This document shows positions 8,403 through 16,829 of a stretch of 64,000 bases of DNA, piece after piece. A model generated the notes under the pieces. It did no database searches and was not told where the DNA came from. It worked only from the letters and a program-made list of their open reading frames with translations. Positions within the stretch are counted from its first letter, which is position 1, and each line of letters starts with the position of its first letter. Source of the stretch: Pseudomonas triclosanedens (lineage in GTDB: Bacteria; Pseudomonadota; Gammaproteobacteria; Pseudomonadales; Pseudomonadaceae); contig NZ_CP113432.1 of NCBI RefSeq assembly GCF_026686735.1, positions 930,001-994,000 of the forward strand, read 5' to 3'. Position numbers and translations under genes: made by a program.

Positions 8403-9290
8403 TCACTTCTTGCCAGCGGCGAACAGTGCGTCGAGCTTCTGCTCGAAGGCGTGGTAGCCGATACGGTCGTACAGCTCCGCGCGGGTCTGCATCAGTTCGA
8501 TCACGTTCTGCTGGTGGCCGTCCTGGCGGATCGCGGTGTACACGGCTTCGGCGGCCTTGTTGGCGGCGCGGAAGGCCGACAGCGGGTAGAGCTGGATCGC
8601 CACGCCGACCGAGGCCAGCTCGTCGCGGGTGAACAGTGGGGTGGCGCCGAACTCGGTAATGTTGGCCAGGATCGGCACGTTCAGCGCGTCGACGAAGCGT
8701 TTGTAGGTCGGCAGGTCGTAGGCGGCTTCGGCGAAGATCGCATCGGCGCCGGCCTCGATGTAGCGCTGGCAGCGCTCGATGGCGGCGTCCACGCCTTCGG
8801 CCTGGATGGCGTCGGTGCGGGCGATCAGGAAGAAGTTCGGGTCGGTCTTGGCGTCGGCAGCGGCCTTCACGCGGTCGGCCATTTCTTCGGTGGAGACGAT
8901 TTCCTTGCCCGGACGGTGGCCGCAACGCTTGGCGCCGACCTGGTCTTCGATGTGGGCGGCGGCGGCACCGGCCTTGATCAGGTTCTTCACGGTGCGCTCG
9001 ATGTTGAACGCGCTGGGGCCGAAGCCGGTGTCGATATCCACCAGCAGCGGCAGGTCGCAGACGTCGGTGATGCGGCGCACGTCGGTGAGCACGTCGTCCA
9101 GGGTGTTGATGCCCAGGTCCGGCAGGCCCAGGGAGCCAGCCGCCACGCCGCCGCCGGACAGGTAGATGGCCTTGAAGCCGGCGCGCTTGGCGAGCAGGGC
9201 GTGGTTGGCGTTGATCGCGCCGATCACCTGCAGCGGCTTTTCTTCGGCAAGGGCGTCACGGAAACGTTGGCCGGCGGTCTTGTTGCTCAT
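8403..9290 (-). CDS. prpB: 2-methylisocitrate lyase
   Basis: This 295-residue member of the isocitrate lyase/PEP mutase family splits 2-methylisocitrate into pyruvate and succinate, the last step of the 2-methylcitrate cycle. The catalytic motif [10 protein letters not shown] is at residues 121-130 with Cys123 as the active-site cysteine. The metal-binding [18 protein letters not shown] lies just upstream, and AAAHIEDQ completes the site. Length matches PrpB (about 296). The start ATG at 9290 overlaps the stop of the GntR regulator gene as ATGA, so regulator and enzyme are translated together. Confidence 0.95.
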   Translation of the reverse strand: MSNKTAGQRFRDALAEEKPLQVIGAINANHALLAKRAGFKAIYLSGGGVAAGSLGLPDLGINTLDDVLTDVRRITDVCDLPLLVDIDTGFGPSAFNIERTVKNLIKAGAAAAHIEDQVGAKRCGHRPGKEIVSTEEMADRVKAAADAKTDPNFFLIARTDAIQAEGVDAAIERCQRYIEAGADAIFAEAAYDLPTYKRFVDALNVPILANITEFGATPLFTRDELASVGVAIQLYPLSAFRAANKAAEAVYTAIRQDGHQQNVIELMQTRAELYDRIGYHAFEQKLDALFAAGKK

Positions 9291-10009
9291 TGCTCACCTC
9301 GTTCTTTGGCTGTCTTGGCTTGGGCGTCCAGGTAGTGACGCTCGATGTTGCGTTTCGATGCACCGATGTGACGGCGCATCAGGAGCTCGGCCAGTTCGCC
9401 GTCACGGTCGGCGATGGCATCGAGAATACGGTGGTGCTCGGCGAAGGCCTGGTGCGGCCGGTTGGGCGTGGCCGAGAACTGCAGCCGATACATGCGTACC
9501 AGTTGGTACAGCTCGCCGCAGAGCATGCGGGTAAGGGTGCGGTTGCCGCTGCCCTGGATGATGCGGTAGTGGAAGTCGTAGTCGCCTTCCTGCTGGTAGT
9601 AGCCGCGCCCGGCCTGGAACGCCTCGTCGCGCTCGTGGGTGTCGAGCACCCGGCGCAACTCGTCGATCTCGGCCTGGCTCATGCGCTCGGCGGCCAGGCG
9701 GCAGGCCATGCCTTCGAGGGACTCGCGGATTTCGTAGAGTTCCAGCAGCTCTTCGTGGCTCAGCGAGACCACCCGGGCGCCGACATGCGGCACGCGCACC
9801 AGCAGCTTCTGTCCTTCCAGGCGGTGGATCGCCTCGCGCAGCGGACCGCGGCTGATGCCGTAGGTGCGCGCCAGCTCCGGCTCGGAAATCTTGCTGCCGG
9901 GGGCGATCTCGCCCTTGACGATGGCGGACTGGATCTTGCGGAACACGTGTTCCGAGAGCGTCTCGCTATCGTCCTCTACAGGGCTCGTCAGAATCAGGCT
10001 ATCGCTCAT
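9287..10009 (-). CDS. pmiR: GntR/FCD-family regulator of the prp operon
   Basis: This is a 240-residue regulator with an N-terminal winged helix (about residues 20-85; [39 protein letters not shown]) and a C-terminal all-helical FCD ligand domain (about 92-220, with the metal-binding Asp/His pattern around [12 protein letters not shown] and [11 protein letters not shown]). It is the first gene of the prp operon and overlaps prpB. Position and family match PA0797 of P. aeruginosa, reported as PmiR, a 2-methylisocitrate-responsive regulator; the symbol is transferred on that basis. Palindromes built on GTCGACAAT lie directly before its start and 75 bp upstream, consistent with autoregulation. 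Confidence 0.85.
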   Translation of the reverse strand: MSDSLILTSPVEDDSETLSEHVFRKIQSAIVKGEIAPGSKISEPELARTYGISRGPLREAIHRLEGQKLLVRVPHVGARVVSLSHEELLELYEIRESLEGMACRLAAERMSQAEIDELRRVLDTHERDEAFQAGRGYYQQEGDYDFHYRIIQGSGNRTLTRMLCGELYQLVRMYRLQFSATPNRPHQAFAEHHRILDAIADRDGELAELLMRRHIGASKRNIERHYLDAQAKTAKERGEQ

Positions 10010-10010
10010 G

Positions 10011-10021
10011 GTGTCGACAAT
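10011..10021. promoter_or_regulatory. Operator-like GTGTCGACAAT next to the pmiR start
   Basis: This half-degenerate copy of the palindrome at 10083-10094 touches the pmiR start codon (ATG ends at 10009). Bound regulator here would block initiation or elongation, so it is a candidate autoregulatory site. Confidence 0.5.
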
Positions 10022-10082
10022 CTTGTTGATGTGTGGCGAAAGCTACCCTCCCGGATGGGGTTGGTCAATGAAGAAAACGTGA

Positions 10083-10094
10083 ATTGTCGACAAT
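10083..10094. promoter_or_regulatory. Perfect palindrome ATTGTCGACAAT, candidate PmiR operator
   Basis: This 12-bp perfect dyad lies in the intergenic region between pmiR and the divergent methyltransferase. A consensus -10 box TATAAT (10097-10102, plus strand) abuts it, so it could control both directions. GntR regulators of the FadR/FCD class bind short dyads of this kind. Confidence 0.6.
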
Positions 10095-10238
10095 CGTATA
10101 ATGCGGGCCCCTGCTTATACCTCTATCGGGCGGTGCGGCAGGCAAGCCCGTGGAATTGGCGTATATCCCTTCGTCCGCGGGTATCCCGGCGAGGCGCAAC
10201 CCCGCTAGCATCGGCGGAAAAAGAACGGGAGTTCTGTC

Positions 10239-10850
10239 ATGGGAATCTACGACCGCTACCTGCTGCCGCGCCTGATCGACTTCGCGTGCGGCATGGGCGA
10301 TGTGATGAAGCAGCGCTCGTTGCTGGTGCCGCGCGCGCGCGGGCGGGTGCTGGAGATCGGCATGGGCACCGGGCTGAACCTGTCGTTCTATGATCCGCAG
10401 AAAGTGTCGACAATCGTCGGCGTCGACCCGGCTGCGCAGATGCAGGGCCTGGCGCGCGAACGCGTCGCGCGTATCGGTGTCCCGGTGGAGATGGTGGCGC
10501 TGGAGCTGGGCGAGATCCGCGCCGATGCGGCCAGCTTCGACAGCATCGTCTGCACCTTCACCTTGTGCAGTATTCCCGACGCCGTGGCGGCGCTGAAGGA
10601 AATGCGTCGGGTGCTCAAGCCCGGCGGCGAATTCCTCTTCTGCGAGCACGGGCTGGCGCCGGATGCCGGTGTGCGCGCCTGGCAGCATCGGCTGACGCCC
10701 CTCTGGAGGCCGCTGGCCGGCGGCTGCCACCTGGACCGCGACATGCCGGCACTGATCGAGTCCGGCGGTTTCGCGATTCGCGAGCTGGTCCACGACTACC
10801 TGCCGGGCCCGCGTCCGATGACCTACGTGTACCGTGGCACGGCGGACTGA
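10239..10850 (+). CDS. Class I SAM-dependent methyltransferase
   Basis: This is a 203-residue cytoplasmic methyltransferase. The SAM-binding motif I is VLEIGMGTGLNLSFY (about residues 37-51), followed by the acidic post-I position GVDPAAQM, motif IV-like FDSIVCTFTLCSIPD, and LKEMRRVLKPGGEFLFCEHG. The C-terminal part (GGCHLDRDMPALIESGGF) resembles METTL7-type and bacterial phospholipid methyltransferases. In P. aeruginosa the gene at this place (PA0798) is annotated pmtA, phospholipid methyltransferase; the same role is plausible but unproven, so I give no symbol. It is divergent from pmiR and shares its operator region. Confidence 0.75.
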   Translation: MGIYDRYLLPRLIDFACGMGDVMKQRSLLVPRARGRVLEIGMGTGLNLSFYDPQKVSTIVGVDPAAQMQGLARERVARIGVPVEMVALELGEIRADAASFDSIVCTFTLCSIPDAVAALKEMRRVLKPGGEFLFCEHGLAPDAGVRAWQHRLTPLWRPLAGGCHLDRDMPALIESGGFAIRELVHDYLPGPRPMTYVYRGTAD

Positions 10851-11113
10851 CCCCGGCTTCCTTCCGGTTCAGGTGCCCGGGCGATGCGCTCCCGCCCGCA
10901 GGCGTGGCTTGGGCCAGCACCATACAAGGCACTGAGAGGGCGGCGGGGCAGCCCGCCTCGCGCAGCGTCGCCGGCGTGTGCGGCGACTGCGGTGTGTGGC
11001 GTGCTCCTGGCGCCGAGCTGCTTGCGCGGCGTAGCGGAACTGGCCGAGCGCCCCGGCTATCCCGCTCAAGCGCTGCATCGGCGCTTTCGCAGGATGGAGC
11101 CGGGCGCGGCGGA

Positions 11114-11563
11114 TCAGAGCTGGATGTCGTCGCGGATCAGCACGCAGGTGCAGCCGGATTCGTCTTCGCGCCAGTCATGCAGGAAGTACATCTGGATCTT
11201 GCCGCCATCCATCACTGCCAGGTAGTCGCCCACTTCCGGAACGAAGAAGCCGGGAGTGCCGGGTTCGCCTTCGGCCTCGATGCGCGCGCTGAAGAACAGC
11301 GCCGGGTCAGCGTCGTCGAAGAAGTCTTCGCGCTCGGCTGCGTCCCACTCCTGGGGGGCTTCGAAGGGACCGAGGAAGAGAACCTTGGCGTCGCCCATGT
11401 CCAGTTCCTCGGCGTCCGGGTCGTTGTCGTCCGGGCGGTAGACGGTGGCGTCCAGCGCCTGCTCGTCCGCGAGGATGGCGCGGCGCGAGGCCAGGCGTTG
11501 CTGAGGGTCGACGCCTGCGTCGGCGCAGAGCTGGTTCCAGAGGGTTTCGGCTTGGGTGGACAT
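11114..11563 (-). CDS. Conserved hypothetical protein
   Basis: This 149-residue, very acidic soluble protein (many Asp/Glu, no signal peptide, no membrane segment) opens MSTQAETLWNQLCADAGVDP and ends ESGCTCVLIRDDIQL. I do not recognise a characterised family, although the codon usage is typical of its neighbours and the frame is intact, so it is a real gene. An ATG at 11563 is preceded by a weak GGGAG. It stands alone, 215 bp from aauR, in the same orientation, with no obvious functional link to it. Confidence 0.65.
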   Translation of the reverse strand: MSTQAETLWNQLCADAGVDPQQRLASRRAILADEQALDATVYRPDDNDPDAEELDMGDAKVLFLGPFEAPQEWDAAEREDFFDDADPALFFSARIEAEGEPGTPGFFVPEVGDYLAVMDGGKIQMYFLHDWREDESGCTCVLIRDDIQL

Positions 11564-11778
11564 GATGGCTCCCGCTCGTGCGGCCGGTGGAAAGGGTGAT
11601 AGTGTCGGGGGCCGCTGGCGTCAGATCAATGGGCGCTGTAGTCGCGGGATGCTCTTGCCGGAGCGGGCCGCGTCCGTTCCCGCGACGGCTCGGATGTACG
11701 GGGCGACGCCTGCCACGAGAACCGTCGGCGCGGCTACGCAACACAACGGAGGCATCACCCGTCCTGGGGTTCTGCCGG

Positions 11779-13113
11779 TCACTCGCCCTTCAGCCCGTAC
11801 TTCTTCACCTTGTCGAACAGCGTTGTCTTGGCCATTCCCAGCGCATGCGCCGCCTGGCTCAGGTTGCCGGCGTGGCGTTCCAGGGCGGTGACCAGCAGGC
11901 TCTTCTCGAAGGCTTCCACCGCTTCGGCGAAGCGCGGCTCGCCGGCATCCGGGCCGAGGTTGCCGCCGGCCAGCACCGGCAGGCCGAGGGCGAAGCGTTC
12001 GGCGACGTTGCGCAGTTCGCGCACGTTGCCTGGCCAGTCGTGGGCCATCAGGGTCGCCGCGGTGGCGTTGTCGATGGTCGGCGCCGGGCGGTCGAAGCGT
12101 AGTGAGGATTGTTGCAGGAAGTGTTCGAAGAGCATCAGGATGTCTTCGCGGCGCTCGCGCAGCGGTGGCAGGTTCAGGGTGACGACGTTGAGGCGGTAGT
12201 AAAGGTCGCTGCGAAAGCTGCCTTCCCGGCCCATTGCGGCAAGGTCGGATTTGGTCGCGGCTATCACCCTGCAGTCCACGCGGATCAGTTCGTTGGAACC
12301 CAGGCGCTCCAGTTGCTGCTCCTGCAGCACGCGCAGCAGCTTGATCTGCAGGTTCAGCGGCATGCTCTCGATTTCGTCGAGGAACAGGCTGCCGCCGTCG
12401 GCGTGCTCGATCTTGCCGATGCGGCGCTTGCCGGCGCCAGTGAAGGCGTGGGCTTCGTGGCCGAATATCTCGCTGTCGATCAGGCTTTCCGGCAGGCCGC
12501 CGCAGTTGAGCGCGACGAAGGGTTTGGCCTGGCGCCGGCTGTAGTCGTGCAGGCAGCGCGCGACCAGTTCCTTGCCGGTGCCGGTCTCGCCTTCGATGAG
12601 CACGTTGGCGGAGGTGTCGGCGACGTTGGCGATCAACTCGCGCAGTGCCTGCATGGCCGGCGAACGACCGATCAGGCGGCCTTCCAGAGCCTGGCGGCCG
12701 GCGAGTTGGCGGCGCAACTGGCTGACTTCGCGAGTCAGCGCGCGCTGGGCAAGGGCGCGGCGCGCGGTGTCCACAAGCTTCTCGGGGGAGAAGGGTTTTT
12801 CCATGAAGTCGTAGGCGCCGTCGCGCATGGCCTTCACGGCCATGGCAATGTCGCCGTGACCGGTGATCAGCACCACCGGCAGGCTCGGATCGAGCGCCTT
12901 GAGCCGCTCCAGCAGTTGCAGGCCATCCATGCCGGGCATGCGGATGTCGCTGACGACGATGCCGGGGAAGTCCGCGCCGACTTTCTTCAGCGCTTCCTCG
13001 GCGCTGCCGACGCCGTCGCTTTCTATGTCTTCCAGGGAGAGTGCCTGCTGGCAGCCGAGCAGTACGTGGGGGTCGTCCTCGACGATCAGGACGCGCAGGG
13101 ATTCTTCGCTCAT
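11779..13113 (-). CDS. aauR: Sigma-54-dependent response regulator AauR
   Basis: This 444-residue NtrC-type regulator has a receiver domain (residues 5-125, phosphoacceptor Asp in VVSDIRMPGMDG), an AAA+ domain (about 145-375, Walker A GETGTGKE, Walker B GGSLFLDEIES) and a Fis-type helix-turn-helix at the end (AGNLSQAAHALGMAKTTLFDKVKKYGL). The sigma-54 contact loop reads HAFTGA instead of GAFTGA. It overlaps aauS by ATGA. The family member at this locus (PA1335) controls acidic amino acid uptake with AauS; matching sigma-54 and operator sites lie before aatJ in this window. Confidence 0.9.
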   Translation of the reverse strand: MSEESLRVLIVEDDPHVLLGCQQALSLEDIESDGVGSAEEALKKVGADFPGIVVSDIRMPGMDGLQLLERLKALDPSLPVVLITGHGDIAMAVKAMRDGAYDFMEKPFSPEKLVDTARRALAQRALTREVSQLRRQLAGRQALEGRLIGRSPAMQALRELIANVADTSANVLIEGETGTGKELVARCLHDYSRRQAKPFVALNCGGLPESLIDSEIFGHEAHAFTGAGKRRIGKIEHADGGSLFLDEIESMPLNLQIKLLRVLQEQQLERLGSNELIRVDCRVIAATKSDLAAMGREGSFRSDLYYRLNVVTLNLPPLRERREDILMLFEHFLQQSSLRFDRPAPTIDNATAATLMAHDWPGNVRELRNVAERFALGLPVLAGGNLGPDAGEPRFAEAVEAFEKSLLVTALERHAGNLSQAAHALGMAKTTLFDKVKKYGLKGE

Positions 13114-14963
13114 GCGGGGGGCTCCATGTCCGGCAGCAGCGGGAGGTACAGCTCGAAGGCGGTGCCGCCGGCTTCCGGGTAGGCCACGCTCAGGTTGCCG
13201 CCGGCGGCGGTGGCGAGGCTGGCCGAGAGGGTCAGGCCCAGGCCCAGGCCGAGTTCGCCGGGCTTGGTGGTGAAGAAGGGTTCGAACAGGTGCCGGCGGG
13301 TGTCGGGCGGGATGCCGGGGCCGTTGTCGCGTACTACCAGGCGGTAGCGGTCGGTGCCTTCGGTGCGGCCTTCCAGCCAGAGCTGGCGATCTTCCTGGCT
13401 GCTCATGGCGTCCAGGGCGTTGGCTATGAGGTTGACCAGGATCTGCTCCAGGCGGGTCTGGTCGATGGCCAGGCGGGCGTCGGGGTAGTCGCGGTGCAGG
13501 TTTACCGGCACCTGCTTGAGGCGTACCTGCAGGACCATCAGCGCGGCGTCCACGGCTTGCCCCAGGCGAGCCTGGCCGTGGTCGTCGGCGCGGCGGGCGA
13601 AGGCGCGCAGGCTGGCGGTGATGCGGCCCATGCGGTCGACCATGTCGTTGATGGCTTCGAGGTTGCTGCTGGCAACGTCCAGCCTGCCGCGGGCGAGGAA
13701 GCGCACGGTGTTGCCGGAGAGCGTGCGCAGCGCGGCCAGCGGCTGGTTGAGTTCGTGGGCGATGCTGGTGGACATCTGTCCGATCACCGCCAGCTTGCCG
13801 GCCTGCACGAGGCGGTCCTGGGCCTTGCGCAGCGTGTCTTCGGCCTGGCGGCGCTCGCGGATCTGTTCGCGCAGGTGCTGGTTGCTGGCGCGCAGGTCGC
13901 TGGTGCGCTCGGCGATACGGCGCTCCAGCGCATTGTTGGCCTGTTCCAGCGCTTCGCGGGCGGCGAGGCGGGTGGCGATCACCTTGCGCCGCTCGTTCCA
14001 GGCGATCAGCAGGAAGGCCAGAACGGCGAAGCCCAGGGCGGCGAGCATGCCGTGGATCATGGCTTCGCGGCGCAGGTCCTGCACGGGTGTGAGCAGGGTG
14101 AAGTTCCACGGGGTGTCGTTCAGTTGGCGGCTCTGCATCAGGTAGCTGACGGGCCGGTGGCCGTCGCCTTCGGGGGACTGCGGCGGGAAGCTGATCGCTT
14201 CCACGCCGTCGGCCAGGCGCTGGCGCGACAGTGGCTGCCATTCGTTGAGCGCCCACCAGTAGTACTGCAGGCTGCGGGCGAGGCGTTCCTTGTCCTGGTC
14301 GCTGAGCGGGCGCACCGCCTTCAGCCGCAGGGTGGGATCGCTGGAGAGGATGATGATGCCGTTCTCATCGCTGACGAAGGCTTGCAGGCGCGCCTTTTCC
14401 CAGCGTTCCTCAAGGGCTTCCATCTTCACCTTGACCACCGCGACGCCGACGATCCGCCCGCCGTGCACTAGCCCGTGGGCCAGGTAGTAGCCGGGCTCGC
14501 CGGTGGTGCTGCCGATGCCGTAGAAACGGCCGGGGCGGCCCTGCACGGCGTCCTGGAAGTAGGCGCGGAACGACAGGTCCTCGCCCAGGTAGCTGTCCGG
14601 GTCCTGCCAGTTGCTGGTGGCCAGCACCCGGCCAGAGGTATCCAGCAGGTATACCGCGCGGCTGCCGGCGCGGCGGTTGAGTCCTTCGAGGTACTGGTTG
14701 ACCCGCTCGCGGTGTGCGGGTGTCGAGTCGAGCAGCAGACGCGTGACGCTGCTTTCCAGCTCCAGCAGGCTGGGCAGGTAGGTGTAGCGGCTGATCTCGC
14801 TTTCCACGCCGCGGGCGTGCAGCTCCAACTGGCGTTCGCCGGTCTCGATCAGGGCGCGGGTGCCGGCGCCTTCGCTGATGAGATAGCCACCGTAGCCGAA
14901 GCCCAGGGTGAGCAGGAGCAGCAGGATAGGCAACAGGAGGTTGCGCAGCAGGCGTGGCTTCAC
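13110..14963 (-). CDS. aauS: Sensor histidine kinase AauS
   Basis: This DctB-type membrane sensor has an N-terminal helix (LRNLLLPILLLLLTLGFGYGGYLI), a large periplasmic double-PAS (Cache-like) ligand domain, a second membrane helix (MLAALGFAVLAFLLIAW), a coiled coil, the phosphoacceptor His in MSTSIAHELNQPLAAL, and an HATPase domain with NLIANALDAM, DNGPGIPP and FTTKPGELGLGLGLTLS. It senses acidic amino acids and phosphorylates AauR. I place the start at the GTG at 14963 (616 residues, immediately before KPRLLRNLL). An ATG at 15068 would add 35 unlikely residues. Its stop overlaps aauR. Confidence 0.88.
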   Translation of the reverse strand: MKPRLLRNLLLPILLLLLTLGFGYGGYLISEGAGTRALIETGERQLELHARGVESEISRYTYLPSLLELESSVTRLLLDSTPAHRERVNQYLEGLNRRAGSRAVYLLDTSGRVLATSNWQDPDSYLGEDLSFRAYFQDAVQGRPGRFYGIGSTTGEPGYYLAHGLVHGGRIVGVAVVKVKMEALEERWEKARLQAFVSDENGIIILSSDPTLRLKAVRPLSDQDKERLARSLQYYWWALNEWQPLSRQRLADGVEAISFPPQSPEGDGHRPVSYLMQSRQLNDTPWNFTLLTPVQDLRREAMIHGMLAALGFAVLAFLLIAWNERRKVIATRLAAREALEQANNALERRIAERTSDLRASNQHLREQIRERRQAEDTLRKAQDRLVQAGKLAVIGQMSTSIAHELNQPLAALRTLSGNTVRFLARGRLDVASSNLEAINDMVDRMGRITASLRAFARRADDHGQARLGQAVDAALMVLQVRLKQVPVNLHRDYPDARLAIDQTRLEQILVNLIANALDAMSSQEDRQLWLEGRTEGTDRYRLVVRDNGPGIPPDTRRHLFEPFFTTKPGELGLGLGLTLSASLATAAGGNLSVAYPEAGGTAFELYLPLLPDMEPPA

Positions 14964-15085
14964 GGTCAGCGATGATGGCAATGGGCTGGACGCGCATTGC
15001 AGCACAGTCGCCGGGACCGAGCCAGCCCGACGCCGGGGGGCGGCGATGGACTGGCTCGGGTACCACACGGTGCGTCTCGCGCGGG

Positions 15086-16759
15086 TTACTGGGCAACCAC
15101 CATTCCGACGCCGCGGCCACGCGGATCGGAGGCGGTTTCCAGGGCCTTGCCGTTCACACGGATGGCCTGGATGTCACCCATGTTCCAGCCCTGGTCTTCC
15201 AGGGTGTAACCCATGCGCTTGAGCTCGTCGGCGACCTTGCCGGTGAGCGGTGCGTAGGCGTCGTAGTAGATGGTGTCCTTGGGCAGCAACTGATGGTGCA
15301 CACGCTGCGCTGCCACGGCCTTCTCCAGGGGCAGGTGGAAGTCGTAGACGTTGTTCAGGACCTGGAAGATCGAGGTGAAGATGCGCGAGCCGCCGGGTGT
15401 GCCCAGCACCAGGCTGACCTTGCCGTCGCGGGTGACGATGCTCGGGCTCATGGAGGAGAGCATGCGCTTGCCCGGCTCGATGGCGTTGGCGTCGCTGCCG
15501 ACCACGCCGAAGGCGTTGGCCACGCCGGGCTTGGAACTGAAGTCGTCCATCTCGTCGTTGAGCAGGAAGCCGGCACCCTTGACCACCACGCCGCTGCCGA
15601 AGTCCCAGTTGAGGGTATAGGTGTTGCTGACGGCGTTGCCGTCCTTGTCGACGATGGAGAAGTGCGTGGTCTGGTGCGGCTCCAGGCCCGGACGGACCTT
15701 CTCGGTTGGCGAGATGGCGTTGGGGTTGACCTCGGCGGCGCGCTTGGCGATGTACGCGGGGTCGGTCAACTGGGCGACCGGCACTTTGGAGAAGTCCGGG
15801 TCGCCCAGGTAGTCGGCGCGGTCGGCGAACACGCGCTTCTCGATTTCCGAGAGCAGGTGGATGTACTTGGCGGAGTTCAGTTCCACGCCCTTGAAGTCGG
15901 CGGCGCGCTGTTCCTTGATGCCCAGCAACTGGGCCAGGGCGATACCGCCGGAGCTGGGCAGCGGCGCGGTGTAGAGGGTGTTGCCCTGCCAGTCGACGCG
16001 CATCGGCTCACGCCACTTGGTGGTGTATTCGCTGAGATCCTGCGCGGTGATCAGGCCGCCGTCCTTTTTCATCTGGGCGACCAGCAGCCTGGCGGTCTCG
16101 CCCTTGTAGAAGTCGTCCGGGCCCTTGTCGGCGATGCGCTCCAGGGTCTTGGCAAGCTCCGGCTGCCTGAAGGTCTCGCCCGGCTTCATGGTGCCGAAGT
16201 AGTCGCCGAAGTTGGTCTTGCCGTTGAACAGCGCGATGGCGTCCTGGCGATACTGGTATTGCTGGTCGGCGACCTTGAAACCGCTCTGCGCGTAGCCGAT
16301 GGCCGGGGTCAGCAGCTCGCTCCATTGCAGCTTGCCGAAGCGCTTGTGGGCTTCCCACAGGCCCATCACGGTACCCGGTACGCCGGCAGCCTTGGCGCCT
16401 ACCAGGCTGAGGTTCTCGATCACCTCGCCCTTGTCGTCGAGGTACATGGTCTTGGTTGCGGCCTTCGGCGCGATCTCGCGGTAGTCGAGGAAGTACGGTT
16501 TGCCGTCGACGTACAGAGTCATGAAACCGCCGCCGCCGATGTTGCCGGCCTCGGGGTAGGTGACGGCAAGGGTGAAGGCGGTGGCGACTGCTGCGTCGAC
16601 CGCGTTGCCGCCCTTCCTGAGGATGTCGGCGGCGACCTTGGCGCCGTACTGGTCAGGCGCTGCGACCGCGCCACCGTCCAGGGTGGCGGCGAAGACCGAG
16701 GAGCTGGCGGCGATGATCGCGACGCCAAGAGGCAGTTTGCTGAAGTGGAGCACGCGCAT
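15086..16759 (-). CDS. ggt: Gamma-glutamyltranspeptidase
   Basis: This 557-residue periplasmic Ntn-hydrolase has an N-terminal signal peptide (KLPLGVAIIAASSSVFAA). It is made as a precursor that cleaves itself before Thr364, the nucleophile, in the motif PHQTTHFSIVDKDGNAV. The substrate-binding GKRMLSSMSPSIV and oxyanion GTPGGSRIF segments are present, and the large-subunit motif GGGGFMTLY is near residue 76. It releases glutamate from glutathione and gamma-glutamyl peptides in the periplasm, so it supplies the neighbouring glutamate importer. It follows aatP after a 70-bp gap with a strong hairpin, in the same orientation. Confidence 0.95.
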   Translation of the reverse strand: MRVLHFSKLPLGVAIIAASSSVFAATLDGGAVAAPDQYGAKVAADILRKGGNAVDAAVATAFTLAVTYPEAGNIGGGGFMTLYVDGKPYFLDYREIAPKAATKTMYLDDKGEVIENLSLVGAKAAGVPGTVMGLWEAHKRFGKLQWSELLTPAIGYAQSGFKVADQQYQYRQDAIALFNGKTNFGDYFGTMKPGETFRQPELAKTLERIADKGPDDFYKGETARLLVAQMKKDGGLITAQDLSEYTTKWREPMRVDWQGNTLYTAPLPSSGGIALAQLLGIKEQRAADFKGVELNSAKYIHLLSEIEKRVFADRADYLGDPDFSKVPVAQLTDPAYIAKRAAEVNPNAISPTEKVRPGLEPHQTTHFSIVDKDGNAVSNTYTLNWDFGSGVVVKGAGFLLNDEMDDFSSKPGVANAFGVVGSDANAIEPGKRMLSSMSPSIVTRDGKVSLVLGTPGGSRIFTSIFQVLNNVYDFHLPLEKAVAAQRVHHQLLPKDTIYYDAYAPLTGKVADELKRMGYTLEDQGWNMGDIQAIRVNGKALETASDPRGRGVGMVVAQ

Positions 16760-16796
16760 GGAACTTCCTTAGTTGTTCTTGTGTTTGCGGTGAGGT

Positions 16797-16824
16797 CGAA
16801 CGCCCCGGCTGGACGGGGCGTTCG
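16797..16824 (-). other. Hairpin between aatP and ggt
   Basis: An 11-bp perfect stem (CGAACGCCCCG at 16797-16807 with 16814-16824) and a 6-base loop lie 6 bases after the aatP stop. No T tract follows on the minus strand, so it is an attenuator or RNA-stability element rather than a full terminator. Confidence 0.55.
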
Positions 16825-16829
16825 GGGGA

